A DNA stretch of 64,000 nt from Lachnospiraceae bacterium (GCA_014804675.1 JAAUZH010000013.1:61140-125139), one strand, 5' to 3'; shown: positions 8,421 to 17,854, counted from the stretch's first letter. The notes: generated by a model not told the origin, from the letters alone. Translations and numbers: made by a program.

Positions 8421-10091
8421 TTATTCCAACACTACTACAGAATAGACAGGCATGGACAATTTCCCATCTTCCAAGACTGCTTCTGCTTCACTGGTTAACA
8501 GGCTCTCCTTTAAGGATTTGCTGTTGACTTCTTTTCCATTCAGAGTAATTTGTGATAAATCTATTTCAACCTCTTCACTGGAAATGTTAAACAGCAATAG
8601 TACTTCTTTTTCTTCCAGCTCCTCCTTGCCTTCCACCATACTTTCATAGGATTTCAACAAAGCACATACCTTGTCATTTGATAATTCTTCCACAAGAACC
8701 GTATCTCCTTTTACGATTTCCGGATAACTGTTCCTGATTTTGATTGCTTTTTTGTAGTACTGATAGATGGAGCCGGAATCCTCTGCCTGTTCCTCCAAAC
8801 TATTGTACTTCATCTTTACGGTATCGGCTCCTTCCGGTCCTTTGCACATTCCTTCCGCATTTTTATCTAAGGACCAAAGCATGCCCGCACGTTTCTTCTC
8901 ATCTGCTCCGGAGCCCTTCATTCCCAGCTCTTCTCCATAGTAGACAAAGGCTGTGCCGCTCATAAAAAGATTCATGGCAGCAGCAATTTTTGTCTGGTTT
9001 TCACTATATTCCCCAGAATAATATCCAGCGCTTCTGCCCATATCATGATTGGTATAAAAAGGAGCATCCATATAAGCTTCACTATATTCCGAAAAAGCTT
9101 CCTTACACTTTTCTACCGCTTTTCCATAGGTCTTTGCCGTATAAGATTCATTTCCGCCGTTTACTGTTTTGGCAATAATTCCATCATTGCTGGCAAAGGA
9201 AAAATTAAATAAACTGTCAATGCCGCTTGCATAATATTTGGCATAGATATCCATATCTGTCCATACCTCGGCAACAATATAGGCATCTTCTTTTTTGGAC
9301 TTTACCATATCGTTAAACCAGGAAAGAATCTCCACATTGTCAGCTGTGCGATCCGATACATATTCCTTTGCCGCATCCAGGCGGAAGCCAGCTACTCCCA
9401 AATCCAGCCAGAATTGACAAATATCTGTAAACTCCTGCCTTACATTTTCATTTGCCAGATTCAAATCCGGCATCTCGCTCCAAAACTTTCCTTCATAATA
9501 CCACTCTGTGCCTTCAACAGGATAGTAATATCCTGCAAGCTTTTCCTTTGAGAAATTATAATACTGGAAATATTTGCATTCGTTTCCATCCGGCTCTTTT
9601 CCGTCCAGTCCTTTTAAATATTCACAAGCCTGTAAAAACCATGGATGCTGTGAGGAAGTATGATTCATTGCCAAATCAATGATCACGCTTATATTCCGAC
9701 TGTCACATTCCTCCATAAAGGCTTTAAAATCCTCCAGTGTACCGTATTCCTTATCGATGTCACAATAATCTGTCACGTCATATTTATGGTAGGTCGTAGA
9801 AGGCATAATGGGCATCAGCCATATGCCGGAAAAGCCCAGATCGGAATCCGAGCTGTCATCTCCATCATTAATATAATCTAATTTGCCTGTAAGACCCTTA
9901 AGGTCCCCTATTCCGTCTCCATCACTGTCATAGAAAGAATAAACGAATACTTCATAAAAGGTTCGGTAATTGTCCTGAATTCCCTGAGTGTTTACTTCTC
10001 TCTCCATGCCTGAGGCTGTGGAAAAATTCCCACAGCCCCCAAGAATAAGTATTTGAAGAACAAGAATACAACTTATGATCTTCTTTTTCAT
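8421..10091 (-). CDS. Alpha-amylase family lipoprotein (GH13)
   Basis: 556 aa from ATG 10091, with AGTGAGG upstream; GTG at 10103, touching the malG stop, is possible. Seen: a signal peptide with lipobox ILGGC, then the GH13 barrel: YKYD-type region VTDYCDIDKEYGTLEDF, nucleophile in GFRLDAAKEY, acid/base Glu in VAEVWTD, and NHDMG for the third catalytic Asp, followed by a beta-rich C-terminal domain. It should hydrolyse alpha-1,4-glucans at the cell surface. As the last gene after malE-malF-malG it supplies maltodextrins to the importer. Exact product specificity is not readable. Confidence 0.9.
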   Translation of the reverse strand: MKKKIISCILVLQILILGGCGNFSTASGMEREVNTQGIQDNYRTFYEVFVYSFYDSDGDGIGDLKGLTGKLDYINDGDDSSDSDLGFSGIWLMPIMPSTTYHKYDVTDYCDIDKEYGTLEDFKAFMEECDSRNISVIIDLAMNHTSSQHPWFLQACEYLKGLDGKEPDGNECKYFQYYNFSKEKLAGYYYPVEGTEWYYEGKFWSEMPDLNLANENVRQEFTDICQFWLDLGVAGFRLDAAKEYVSDRTADNVEILSWFNDMVKSKKEDAYIVAEVWTDMDIYAKYYASGIDSLFNFSFASNDGIIAKTVNGGNESYTAKTYGKAVEKCKEAFSEYSEAYMDAPFYTNHDMGRSAGYYSGEYSENQTKIAAAMNLFMSGTAFVYYGEELGMKGSGADEKKRAGMLWSLDKNAEGMCKGPEGADTVKMKYNSLEEQAEDSGSIYQYYKKAIKIRNSYPEIVKGDTVLVEELSNDKVCALLKSYESMVEGKEELEEKEVLLLFNISSEEVEIDLSQITLNGKEVNSKSLKESLLTSEAEAVLEDGKLSMPVYSVVVLE

Positions 10092-10103
10092 AAATTTCCT
10101 CAC

Positions 10104-10985
10104 TTAGCCCTTTACTGCTCCGCTCATACCTTCTACATAGAATTTCTGTGTGCACAGGAATAAAATAGCAATTGGAACAGAGATTACAACGGCTCCTGCC
10201 GCAAAGCAGGTATACCAGTTATTGATATATTCCTTATCCAGCATTCGCCACAGACCCATGGATACGGTAAAATATTTGGAATCTGCACGGCAGATAACTT
10301 TTGCAAAAATGAAATCCAGCCAGGGTGCCATAAAGGATGTTAAAATCGTATATACGATAATCGGCTTACTAAGCGGAATCGTAATTCTGGTAAATGTCTG
10401 CCATCTGGTGGCGCCGTCAATAATAGCAGCTTCATCCAGAGACTTTGGAATCGTATCAAAGAATCCCTTTGCCACATAGAAATTTACACCACTGCCGGCT
10501 GAGAATACAATAATCAGCGCTATAGGAATCATAGAACCCTCTGATAAATTCAATGCCTTCAAAATATAATACACTGCCACCATGGACATGAAGGAAGGAA
10601 ACAAGCCTAAAATCATAGCAACATTCATGTATGCTTTTCTCATCTTAAACCGCATCCTGGACATACAATAGGAAACAGACAAAACGAATGTGGTCGAGAT
10701 AATACATACAAAGATTCCTATCACAAAGGTATTCATGAACATCCTTGGGAAATTCAAAATACTGGTATCAGTAAACAGCTTTCTATAATTGTCCAAGGTA
10801 TATCCCTTTGGAAAGAATGTGGTTACATAAGAACCTTTTTCCGCACGGAAGCTGGTCAGTATTACCCAGAAAATAGGCATTACCCAGATAATTGCCAAAA
10901 TAGCCAGAATCACATGTACGATTACATTTACAACATGCTTGCGAGCCTTTGCATTTCCCTCTATATCTTTCTTATTCTTGCTCAT
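10104..10985 (-). CDS. malG: Maltodextrin ABC transporter permease MalG-type
   Basis: 293 aa with six membrane helices. Seen: the inner-membrane permease EAA loop DEAAIIDGATRWQTF, which docks to the ATPase, and a C-terminus typical of MalG (EGMSGAVKG). Its ATG overlaps the malF stop as TAATG, so the two are translationally coupled. It forms the channel with the upstream MalF protein for sugar delivered by the upstream MalE. No ATPase gene lies in the operon, so a shared MsmX/MalK-type ATPase encoded elsewhere is inferred. Confidence 0.93.
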   Translation of the reverse strand: MSKNKKDIEGNAKARKHVVNVIVHVILAILAIIWVMPIFWVILTSFRAEKGSYVTTFFPKGYTLDNYRKLFTDTSILNFPRMFMNTFVIGIFVCIISTTFVLSVSYCMSRMRFKMRKAYMNVAMILGLFPSFMSMVAVYYILKALNLSEGSMIPIALIIVFSAGSGVNFYVAKGFFDTIPKSLDEAAIIDGATRWQTFTRITIPLSKPIIVYTILTSFMAPWLDFIFAKVICRADSKYFTVSMGLWRMLDKEYINNWYTCFAAGAVVISVPIAILFLCTQKFYVEGMSGAVKG

Positions 10986-12370
10986 TACATGAATCCCTCC
11001 TCATCTTTGTAGGATGCTGTATTCCGATACGTTACAAGTGCAACGATTGCCAGAACAACGAATGTCATAATACCAATAACGGCACCTAAATTGTAATATT
11101 GGAAATCAACCGTCAACTTATACAGCCACGTAACCAGAAGATCTGTCCTTCCTGCGGTAAGACCGGTCTGTACAGGTGCACCTGCAGATAAAAGATAAAT
11201 AACGTTAAAGTTATTTACATTACCTGTAAACTGCGTAATCAAATATGGGGTCATGACAAAGAGCATATACGGCAGCGTAATCTTGAAAAATGCCTGTACT
11301 GCATTTGCGCCGTCAATCTTTGCCGCTTCATAAAGCTCTGCCGGAATATTCTGTAAGATACCGGTTACCTGAAGTAAGGTATAAGGAATACCTACCCACA
11401 GATTGATGACAATAACCGTTACTCTTGCCCACGTTGCATTTGTGAAGAACGGCAATGCCGAATTGATAATTCCATATCTTTCCAGAACACTGTTTACAAT
11501 ACCGGTAGGCTGCAGCATCGTTCTCATAATCAGCAGGGATACAAACTGTGGCACTGCAATGGAAAGCACAAAACAGAACCGCCAGAAAGCCTTTCCCTTT
11601 GTTTCCTTCCGGTTGATGACAATTGCCAGTATCATTCCGAAAATATAGTTTAACACCGTTGCCAGTACCGCCCATATCAGGGTCCAGCCTAAAACAGAAT
11701 AGAACTGCTTGCCGATACTGTCTCCCATATTCAGGACTTTCTTGAAATTCTCCAAACCTACCCAGTCAAACAGCACAAGATGTTCATTCAGCTTACCATA
11801 ATTGGTAAATGCCATGGAAATATTGTATAACAAAGGCAGGACTGTAAAAATCAAAATTCCCATAATCGGAGCTGCCAATAATAATTTATGTAAATTTTGA
11901 TCAAACAAACTCTTGAAATCTTCTTTAAACGTATTTAAATGCATGCCCTCTTTTGCAAGCACTTCTGATTTGTAGGAGCTCTTTACTGCTTCTCTCCAAA
12001 CAACAATAAACAAACAAGTAATAAATAACGTAGCAACACCATACAGCAATAACAATTGAGACTGATCGCCTGCGGTGTATTCATAAATCATCTTTTTATC
12101 ATTCCATACCTTTTCCTGTTCTCTCCAGCCTAAGGATGGAAGCATTGCCAGCGCATGACAGCCACTGGATATCATATACCAGATATATCCAAGCTCTACA
12201 GCCAGGAACATAATTCCCTTTCCGATCTGCTTATGCGCCATGTTACCAAAGCCCATGATCAACAGAGATATCCTTGTAAAAACATCTCCTTTTTTTACCG
12301 CATTGGTAACGGTATAAGGTGTCTGAAATTCTTTTCCTTTTTTCTTCTTTGCATCAGCCTTTTTCTTCAC
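10985..12370 (-). CDS. malF: Maltodextrin ABC transporter permease MalF-type
   Basis: 461 aa, longer than a minimal permease (about 290) because of a Lys-rich N-terminus and an extra region with two or three helices before the conserved core, as in other Gram-positive MalF proteins. Seen: core permease part from about residue 165, with the EAA loop YEAAKIDGANAVQAF. It works with MalG as the membrane channel. Its stop overlaps the malG start. It is separated from malE by 138 bases holding two hairpins, a common arrangement that lets the binding protein be made in excess. Confidence 0.93.
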   Translation of the reverse strand: MKKKADAKKKKGKEFQTPYTVTNAVKKGDVFTRISLLIMGFGNMAHKQIGKGIMFLAVELGYIWYMISSGCHALAMLPSLGWREQEKVWNDKKMIYEYTAGDQSQLLLLYGVATLFITCLFIVVWREAVKSSYKSEVLAKEGMHLNTFKEDFKSLFDQNLHKLLLAAPIMGILIFTVLPLLYNISMAFTNYGKLNEHLVLFDWVGLENFKKVLNMGDSIGKQFYSVLGWTLIWAVLATVLNYIFGMILAIVINRKETKGKAFWRFCFVLSIAVPQFVSLLIMRTMLQPTGIVNSVLERYGIINSALPFFTNATWARVTVIVINLWVGIPYTLLQVTGILQNIPAELYEAAKIDGANAVQAFFKITLPYMLFVMTPYLITQFTGNVNNFNVIYLLSAGAPVQTGLTAGRTDLLVTWLYKLTVDFQYYNLGAVIGIMTFVVLAIVALVTYRNTASYKDEEGFM

Positions 12371-12400
12371 GCTATGGGCCTCCTATACTCACTAAAATAA

Positions 12401-12463
12401 AGACATCCAGGGTGCCGCAATGCGGCATCCTGGAGTCTCTGGTTCTATCATAACTCCAGAACC
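12401..12463 (-). promoter_or_regulatory. malE-malF intercistronic hairpins
   Basis: A strong stem (CCAGGATGCCGC with GCGGCACCCTGG, 12401-12438) and a weaker GGTTCT/AGAACC dyad (12441-12463). There is no good U-run, so partial termination or 3'-end protection of malE mRNA is more likely than full termination. Confidence 0.7.
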
Positions 12464-12508
12464 GTTAATGATAAATTCTCATTTACTTTTCTTTTATTTT
12501 AAGAAAAA

Positions 12509-13828
12509 TTATTCAGCAACATCTGAGTTCATTGCTGTATTTGCTGCTTCTGTCTGCTCTGCTGCATTTGCACTGGTAATTTCACCGTTAACAATCAATT
12601 TACCAATGTTGCAGTAATCCTGCCAGTATGCATCCATCTTAGATGTTAAAGGCTGAACGATAGAAGAAACAACCATAGTATCTGCTACTGCTTCTGCTAC
12701 TGCATCACCAGCTACATCTACGTTGATATTTGCAGGAAGAACCCCTCTCATATCATAATGAGCCTTCTGTGCTTCTTCACTTGCAAGGTAAGCTGCTAAT
12801 GCCATAGCTACCTGTGGATTTTCTGCATTTGGATTTACACCGATTGCTTTAGAACCAAGGAATGCTTTCATCTGTCCTTCGTTACCATCAATTGTAACAG
12901 TAGGAAGTGCTGCAACACCCATGTTGTCGCCAAGTGCTTCTTTTACGTCATCAGTAATCCATGTACCGCTGAAGATTGCATTTACAGTACCATTCTGCAT
13001 TCCTGCAAGACCCGCTGCACAATCTGTATCATCCATGAAGTTTGGATTGTTCAGTAACTCGATTAAGTAATTGGTAACTGCTGCGGCTTTGTCACCACTG
13101 AAATCAATACCAGCGGACTCGTCTGTTCCATCACCAAAGAAGGTACATCCGTTCGCAACATAGAATGCCTGATAATACCAGGAGTTGCTTACTGGGAATG
13201 CTACTTTTCCTTTTTCTAACATAGTCTCAAGGCTCTTAACGTCATCCTCTGAGAATACGCTCTTGTCATAGTACATAAACCATGTGTTAGAAGTGAATGG
13301 GAAACCATATACTGCATCGTTGTATGTAACAGATGCTGCCATGGATTCTGAGTTTGTTGATGTTACATAATCAAGATAAGTTCCGCCAAGCTCTGCCAAT
13401 GCGTTTGCTGCTACAAGACCTGGGATGTTGTCGTTTGCATACATATAAACGTCTGCTGCACTTTCAACGTCTGCTGTTACATTAGTCTTTGCATCACCTT
13501 CCGGGCATACACCATATTCAAAAGTAATATCCCAATCTGGATGTGCTTCATTGAAAGCATCGCACTGTGCGCTAAGCCAGCCTGCGTCCTGATCTTCCTG
13601 TGGAGACCATACTGTGACAGTTCCACTCCAAGGTTCATCTGCTGCTGCTTCTACGTCAGCATCTGCATCTGTGTCTTCCTCTACATCTGCATCTGCATCT
13701 TCCTCTACATCTGCATCTGCTTCTGTGTCATTTGTGTCCCCAGTTGCCGGAGTGTCATTGCTGCCACAGCCAACTAAGGTTGCAACCATACTGGTTGTTA
13801 AAAGTAATGCTAAAACTTTCTTTTTCAT
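12509..13828 (-). CDS. malE: Maltose/maltodextrin-binding lipoprotein
   Basis: 439 aa. Seen: a lipoprotein signal ending in LVGCG (Cys21), then an acidic low-complexity linker (about residues 27-65) built from repeated DADVEED-like units, then a solute-binding protein fold beginning at WSGTVTVWSPQED with ANDNIPGLVAANALAELG and FPFTSNTWFMYYDKS, typical of family 1 sugar-binding proteins. It captures maltodextrins outside the membrane and feeds MalF/MalG. The linker is encoded by near-identical 15-18-base repeats and could change length by slippage. First gene of the operon. Confidence 0.92.
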   Translation of the reverse strand: MKKKVLALLLTTSMVATLVGCGSNDTPATGDTNDTEADADVEEDADADVEEDTDADADVEAAADEPWSGTVTVWSPQEDQDAGWLSAQCDAFNEAHPDWDITFEYGVCPEGDAKTNVTADVESAADVYMYANDNIPGLVAANALAELGGTYLDYVTSTNSESMAASVTYNDAVYGFPFTSNTWFMYYDKSVFSEDDVKSLETMLEKGKVAFPVSNSWYYQAFYVANGCTFFGDGTDESAGIDFSGDKAAAVTNYLIELLNNPNFMDDTDCAAGLAGMQNGTVNAIFSGTWITDDVKEALGDNMGVAALPTVTIDGNEGQMKAFLGSKAIGVNPNAENPQVAMALAAYLASEEAQKAHYDMRGVLPANINVDVAGDAVAEAVADTMVVSSIVQPLTSKMDAYWQDYCNIGKLIVNGEITSANAAEQTEAANTAMNSDVAE

Positions 13829-13921
13829 AACTTTTACCTCTCCTTTTTTTGTTTTTACTTCTCTTAGTTAATGCTTAGCATTTTTATATAAAACACATAG
13901 TGTTTTATATCTTTTTTACAT

Positions 13922-13980
13922 ATGTAAAAAACCACATATCCTCTTCCATTTCCATATGGGCATTTTTGTGGTTTTCCACT
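13922..13980 (-). promoter_or_regulatory. malE leader: terminator-like hairpin and competing small hairpin
   Basis: Minus strand: AACCACA pairs with TGTGGTT and is followed by a T-run, with CCATATGG in the loop. The upstream GTGG-AAAA-CCAC can form instead and uses the same CCAC. The block starts at the predicted transcription start. Further palindromes follow (TTTACATATGTAAA and AAACACTATGTGTTT). Confidence 0.55.
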
Positions 13981-13988
13981 TGCCACTT

Positions 13989-14018
13989 ATTCTACTACGA
14001 TTCCTTCATGCTTGTCAA
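13989..14018 (-). promoter_or_regulatory. malE operon promoter
   Basis: TTGACA (14013-14018), 18-bp spacer, TAGAAT (13989-13994). Confidence 0.7.
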
Positions 14019-14117
14019 CGAAAACCATAATTTTGCATAATATTTTCTAAATTTTTACTATTTTTTACCACTTAATTTTGTTAAAAATAACTAAACTATC
14101 TGCATTTATTTAAATAC

Positions 14118-15320
14118 TCAACGTGACATAAGCTTATCCATGGCAAGATTCAGGCCTCCCACTGTCAGCTTATACATAGGGAATAACTCTTTAATGGCAG
14201 TTTCCGCTTCCCTCCAGGGCGCTTTCCCCGGCGCCATCTTAGGATTCATCCAGACGATTTTCTTATAATGTCTTTTCACCAGTCGCAGCCAGTCCATTCC
14301 GGAAAGTCCTCCGTTCGGCCCCCTGTAATTTCCCTGATCCGAATACAGCTCTTCCGGCGCCATGGCAGCATCCCCCACGATGATTACCTTATAATCACTG
14401 TCTAAATTCCGGAACATCCATTCCGTATCAATCCAGTCCCCGTTTTCACATTCCGGCGTATTATACAGCTTACTGTATATGCAGTTATGGAAAAAGTAGG
14501 TTTTTACATCCTTGAAATGATTGGATTTATGAACGGATTGAAATAATTCGTTCAAAAGCACGGTATAAGGAATCATCGTGCCGCCGGAATCCATTAAAAG
14601 AAGCAGCTTTACCGCATTCTTTCTGGGCTTTTCCATAACGATCTGAAGATATCCCCCGTTGTTGCAGGTTTTATCAATGGTACCGTCTAAATCCAGCTCA
14701 GTCCTTGGCACATCCAGCTTGGTAGAAAACTGCCTGAGCTTCCTAAGGGCCTGCTGGAATTGTCTGTTATCCAGTACCCTGTCATCCCGGAAATCCCTGT
14801 ACTTCCGCTCTCCCACTACCTGAAAGGCAGACTGGTAGCCTGTATAACCCCCTACACGGATTCCCCCTACGTTTCCACCGGTATTTCCAAAGGAGGTCTT
14901 CCCCAGGGTCCCGATCCATTTCGTTCCTCCGTTATGCTCGCTGTCCTGATCTTCCAGCCGCTTTTCAAACTGCTTCCTTGTTTCCTCTTTATCGATATTT
15001 TCCATCTCCTGCTGCTTGTTCATCCAGAATTTATCCTCTTCATGAAGAAGGTCATTCATCTCCTCTTTGTCCAGCCAGCGCTTCATTTTTTCGGAAATAT
15101 CGTTTTCAGACTGGATTCCCTTAAAGTGCTCTTCAAAAGCCATGTCAAATTTATCGTACTCCGTTTCATTCTTTACAAGAATCATCCTTGCCACATAATA
15201 AAAACGAGTCAAAGAACTTTCACAAAGCCCCTTATCAACAGCATCCATCAGAGTAAGCCACTCGCTCAGGGAAATATCCAGACCTTTTGCTTTGCATACA
15301 TAGAAAAAATCTTTAAACAT
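14118..15320 (-). CDS. VWA (CoxE-like) domain protein
   Basis: 400 aa. Seen: a charged N-terminal part with a Lys/Glu-rich helical stretch (about 95-145), a glycine-rich linker with GGNVGGIRVGGYTGYQ, and a C-terminal von Willebrand A-like domain with LLLLMDSGGTM, where the usual metal site DxSGSM is changed to DSGGTM. It starts inside the end of the MoxR ATPase gene (8-base overlap). MoxR-VWA pairs act as chaperone-like assembly or metal-insertion machines; the client is unknown. The context (gpsA, plsY, der) gives no client. Confidence 0.85.
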   Translation of the reverse strand: MFKDFFYVCKAKGLDISLSEWLTLMDAVDKGLCESSLTRFYYVARMILVKNETEYDKFDMAFEEHFKGIQSENDISEKMKRWLDKEEMNDLLHEEDKFWMNKQQEMENIDKEETRKQFEKRLEDQDSEHNGGTKWIGTLGKTSFGNTGGNVGGIRVGGYTGYQSAFQVVGERKYRDFRDDRVLDNRQFQQALRKLRQFSTKLDVPRTELDLDGTIDKTCNNGGYLQIVMEKPRKNAVKLLLLMDSGGTMIPYTVLLNELFQSVHKSNHFKDVKTYFFHNCIYSKLYNTPECENGDWIDTEWMFRNLDSDYKVIIVGDAAMAPEELYSDQGNYRGPNGGLSGMDWLRLVKRHYKKIVWMNPKMAPGKAPWREAETAIKELFPMYKLTVGGLNLAMDKLMSR

Positions 15321-16122
15321 AATGCCGCACCGTTTCTAAATCTTCATCCTTCTTAATTACAACACCCAGAAATGGAAGCTCCTTCTTTAAAGTTTCCGCC
15401 GGGATTCCATTCATCTGCAGGGCATTCAGCCAGTCGATAAGCTCCGAAGTGCTTGGTTTTTTCCGCACATCCTTTATACCTCGTATCCAGTAAAATACCT
15501 CCATGGCATTTTTCAGCAGATTTGCTTCTATATTCGGAAAATGAGTGCCTACGATTTCCTCCATCAGCTCTGCCTTTGGGAAATCAATATAGTGGAAGAT
15601 GCATCTTCTTAAAAATGCATCCGGCAGCTCCTTTTCCGCATTGGAGGTAATGATGACAATGGGACGCTGCTTTGCCTTTACGGTTCTTTTCGTTTCCGGA
15701 ATATAAAATTCCATCTGGTCCAGTTCCCACAGCAGATCATTTGGAAACTCCAAATCCGCCTTGTCGATTTCATCAATCAGAAGAACCACCTGCTCCTGCC
15801 TGTCAAAAGCTTCTCCCAACTTTCCAAGCTTGATATATTTTGCGATATCATCCACTCCCTCTTCTCCAAACTGCCCGTCATACAGACGCTGAATCGTATC
15901 ATAAGTATACAGGCCTTCCTGAGCCTTGGTGGTGGATTTGATATTCCATATAATCAAATCCATGGAAAGGGAATTGGCTACCGCCTTAGCCAGCATGGTC
16001 TTTCCGGTTCCCGGTTCTCCCTTTATCAGAAGGGGCTTTTCCAATGCCATTGCCACATTGACACTGTCCATTAGTTCCCTGCTTGCTACATAATCCTGTG
16101 TTGATTGAAAATTCGTACCCAT
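15313..16122 (-). CDS. MoxR-family AAA+ ATPase
   Basis: 269 aa. Seen: Walker A GEPGTGKTMLAKA, Walker B VVLLIDEIDKAD, sensor 1 IITSNAEKELPDAFLRRC with the arginine finger. MoxR proteins are AAA+ chaperones that act with VWA-domain partners, here the gene immediately downstream, overlapping by 8 bases. The start has GAGGAGAAAACA upstream. It begins 28 bases after the gpsA stop, so it may be read from the der-plsY-gpsA transcript. Confidence 0.92.
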   Translation of the reverse strand: MGTNFQSTQDYVASRELMDSVNVAMALEKPLLIKGEPGTGKTMLAKAVANSLSMDLIIWNIKSTTKAQEGLYTYDTIQRLYDGQFGEEGVDDIAKYIKLGKLGEAFDRQEQVVLLIDEIDKADLEFPNDLLWELDQMEFYIPETKRTVKAKQRPIVIITSNAEKELPDAFLRRCIFHYIDFPKAELMEEIVGTHFPNIEANLLKNAMEVFYWIRGIKDVRKKPSTSELIDWLNALQMNGIPAETLKKELPFLGVVIKKDEDLETVRHYV

Positions 16123-16150
16123 TGTTTTCTCCTCATTTTTTTATACTGTT

Positions 16151-17158
16151 TTACCACTCCAATGCTTCAGCTTCATCCCGTTTATCCCGAAGCATCAGCT
16201 CCTTTACCGCTTCATCAGCCGGTTTATTTTCAAAAAGCACCTGATTTACCTGTTCAATAATCGGCAGGGACACCTGATACTTTTTAGCAAGCCCCATGGC
16301 GGCCTTGGCGGAATGAACGCCTTCCACCACCATTTTCACTTCTTTCATGGCTTCCTCCATGGAATATCCCTTTCCAATCAAAATCCCTGCCCGACGGTTT
16401 CGGGAATGGACGGAAGCGCAGGTTACGATCAGGTCACCGATTCCGGTCAGCCCTGCAAAGGTTTTGTATTCCCCTCCCATTTTCATGCCCAGCCTGGCAA
16501 TTTCCGCAATTCCCCTTGTAATCAGGGCTGCCTTCGTATTGTCTCCATAACCAAGGCCGTCTGCAATGCCTGCCGCCAGAGCTACCACATTTTTCAGGGC
16601 GCCTCCCAGTTCTATTCCAAGAATGTCCGGACTCGTATATACACGAAATACTTCATTCATAAAAATTTCCTGAATATATTCCGCCGTTTTCTTTGTTTTA
16701 GCGCCTGCCACACAGGTAGTAGGAAGCCCTTTCCCAACCTCCTCCGCATGGGAGGGACCGGAAAGAACTGCCACTTCCGCCTTTGGTATCTCCTGTTCAA
16801 TGATTTCCGAAAGAGTCATAAGAGTTGTTTCCTCCACGCCCTTTGCCACATTTACGATCAGCTGCCCCTCTTCTACAAAAGAACACATGCTTTTGGATGT
16901 GCTTCTTGTAAAAGGAGAGGGCACTGCCAGCACCAGCAGGTCCTTTCCCCTTACTGACTGCTCCAGGTCCGTAGTAAAAGTCATGCTTTCCGGAAGCAGG
17001 ACTCCCGGAAGCTTTTCCGTATGCTCCCTCTTTTCAGAAAGCATCCTTACTTCCTCTTCCATAATGGACCAGATATTTACCTCATGTCCGTTTTTTGATA
17101 ACAAGAGCGCCAGCGCAGTTCCCCAGCTTCCTGCTCCAATTACGCTGATTTTTGCCAT
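16151..17158 (-). CDS. gpsA: Glycerol-3-phosphate dehydrogenase [NAD(P)+]
   Basis: 335 aa from ATG 17158 (GGGAGG upstream); the longer reading overlapping plsY is rejected. Seen: Rossmann motif VIGAGSWGTALA at the N-terminus, GPSHAEEV, and the catalytic-lysine region ELGGALKNVVALAAGIADG. It makes sn-glycerol-3-phosphate from dihydroxyacetone phosphate for phospholipid synthesis. It lies 22 bases after plsY, whose product uses glycerol-3-phosphate next, so the two steps are coupled in one operon. Confidence 0.96.
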   Translation of the reverse strand: MAKISVIGAGSWGTALALLLSKNGHEVNIWSIMEEEVRMLSEKREHTEKLPGVLLPESMTFTTDLEQSVRGKDLLVLAVPSPFTRSTSKSMCSFVEEGQLIVNVAKGVEETTLMTLSEIIEQEIPKAEVAVLSGPSHAEEVGKGLPTTCVAGAKTKKTAEYIQEIFMNEVFRVYTSPDILGIELGGALKNVVALAAGIADGLGYGDNTKAALITRGIAEIARLGMKMGGEYKTFAGLTGIGDLIVTCASVHSRNRRAGILIGKGYSMEEAMKEVKMVVEGVHSAKAAMGLAKKYQVSLPIIEQVNQVLFENKPADEAVKELMLRDKRDEAEALEW

Positions 17159-17180
17159 TCCCAAATCCTCCCTTTCTGTT

Positions 17181-17852
17181 TTATGCATCCTTTTCGGAAT
17201 TGATTTCTTCTTTATTCTTTTTATGTAGATAAGTCTTCCTCTCTTCTCCCTTTAACAGCCGTTTGATATTTTCCCTGTGCTTTACATAAGCCATAATCGT
17301 CAAAAAGGCGCCCAGGACATAAAGCTCATAGACTAAATTCCTGGACATCTGGAATTTCCCCAGCTGTCCAAATACTACAAGCTCAACCATAAAGCCGGCA
17401 TATACCAACAGCGATCCCAGGGATACATAATTGGTAAGGAAAAATGCCATACAGAACAGTACCAGAGCTACCAGCATGAACCGCCAGTCAAAGGCCGTTA
17501 CCAGCCCTGCTGTGGCAGCAATCCCTTTTCCTCCTTTGAATTTCATATAAAAAGGAAAGTTATGTCCTAAAATGACCCCGGTTCCCGCATACAGGGAAAG
17601 CAGGGGCAGCATTTGGGGTGCGCTGTTTTGAAAAAGCAGCCGGCAGATTACCATGGCAAGGACCGTCTTTAACACATCCCCCAAAAATACAATCAGACCC
17701 GCCTTTTTTCCCAGCACCCTCAATGCATTGGTAGTGCCGGAGTTGCCGCTGCCATGCTGACGAATATCGATTCCATGAGCCTTTCCATAAATAAATGCCG
17801 TCTGAAACAGCCCAAATACATATCCAATTACCAAACAAATTATCCGTTCCAT
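17181..17852 (-). CDS. plsY: Acyl-phosphate:glycerol-3-phosphate acyltransferase
   Basis: 223 aa, five to seven membrane helices. Seen: the three PlsY motifs: HGSGNSGTTNALR, GHNFPFYMKFKGGKGIA and the later N-Y-V-S-L-G-S segment. It transfers an acyl group from acyl phosphate to glycerol-3-phosphate in the membrane, giving lysophosphatidate. A short charged Lys/Glu-rich tail follows the last helix. It begins 2 bases after the der stop and precedes gpsA. Confidence 0.96.
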   Translation of the reverse strand: MERIICLVIGYVFGLFQTAFIYGKAHGIDIRQHGSGNSGTTNALRVLGKKAGLIVFLGDVLKTVLAMVICRLLFQNSAPQMLPLLSLYAGTGVILGHNFPFYMKFKGGKGIAATAGLVTAFDWRFMLVALVLFCMAFFLTNYVSLGSLLVYAGFMVELVVFGQLGKFQMSRNLVYELYVLGAFLTIMAYVKHRENIKRLLKGEERKTYLHKKNKEEINSEKDA

Positions 17853-17854
17853 CT

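Noticed and set aside
14760..15356. Long plus-strand open frame opposite the VWA gene
   Set aside because: It mirrors a well-supported gene on the other strand and has no domain or ribosome site.
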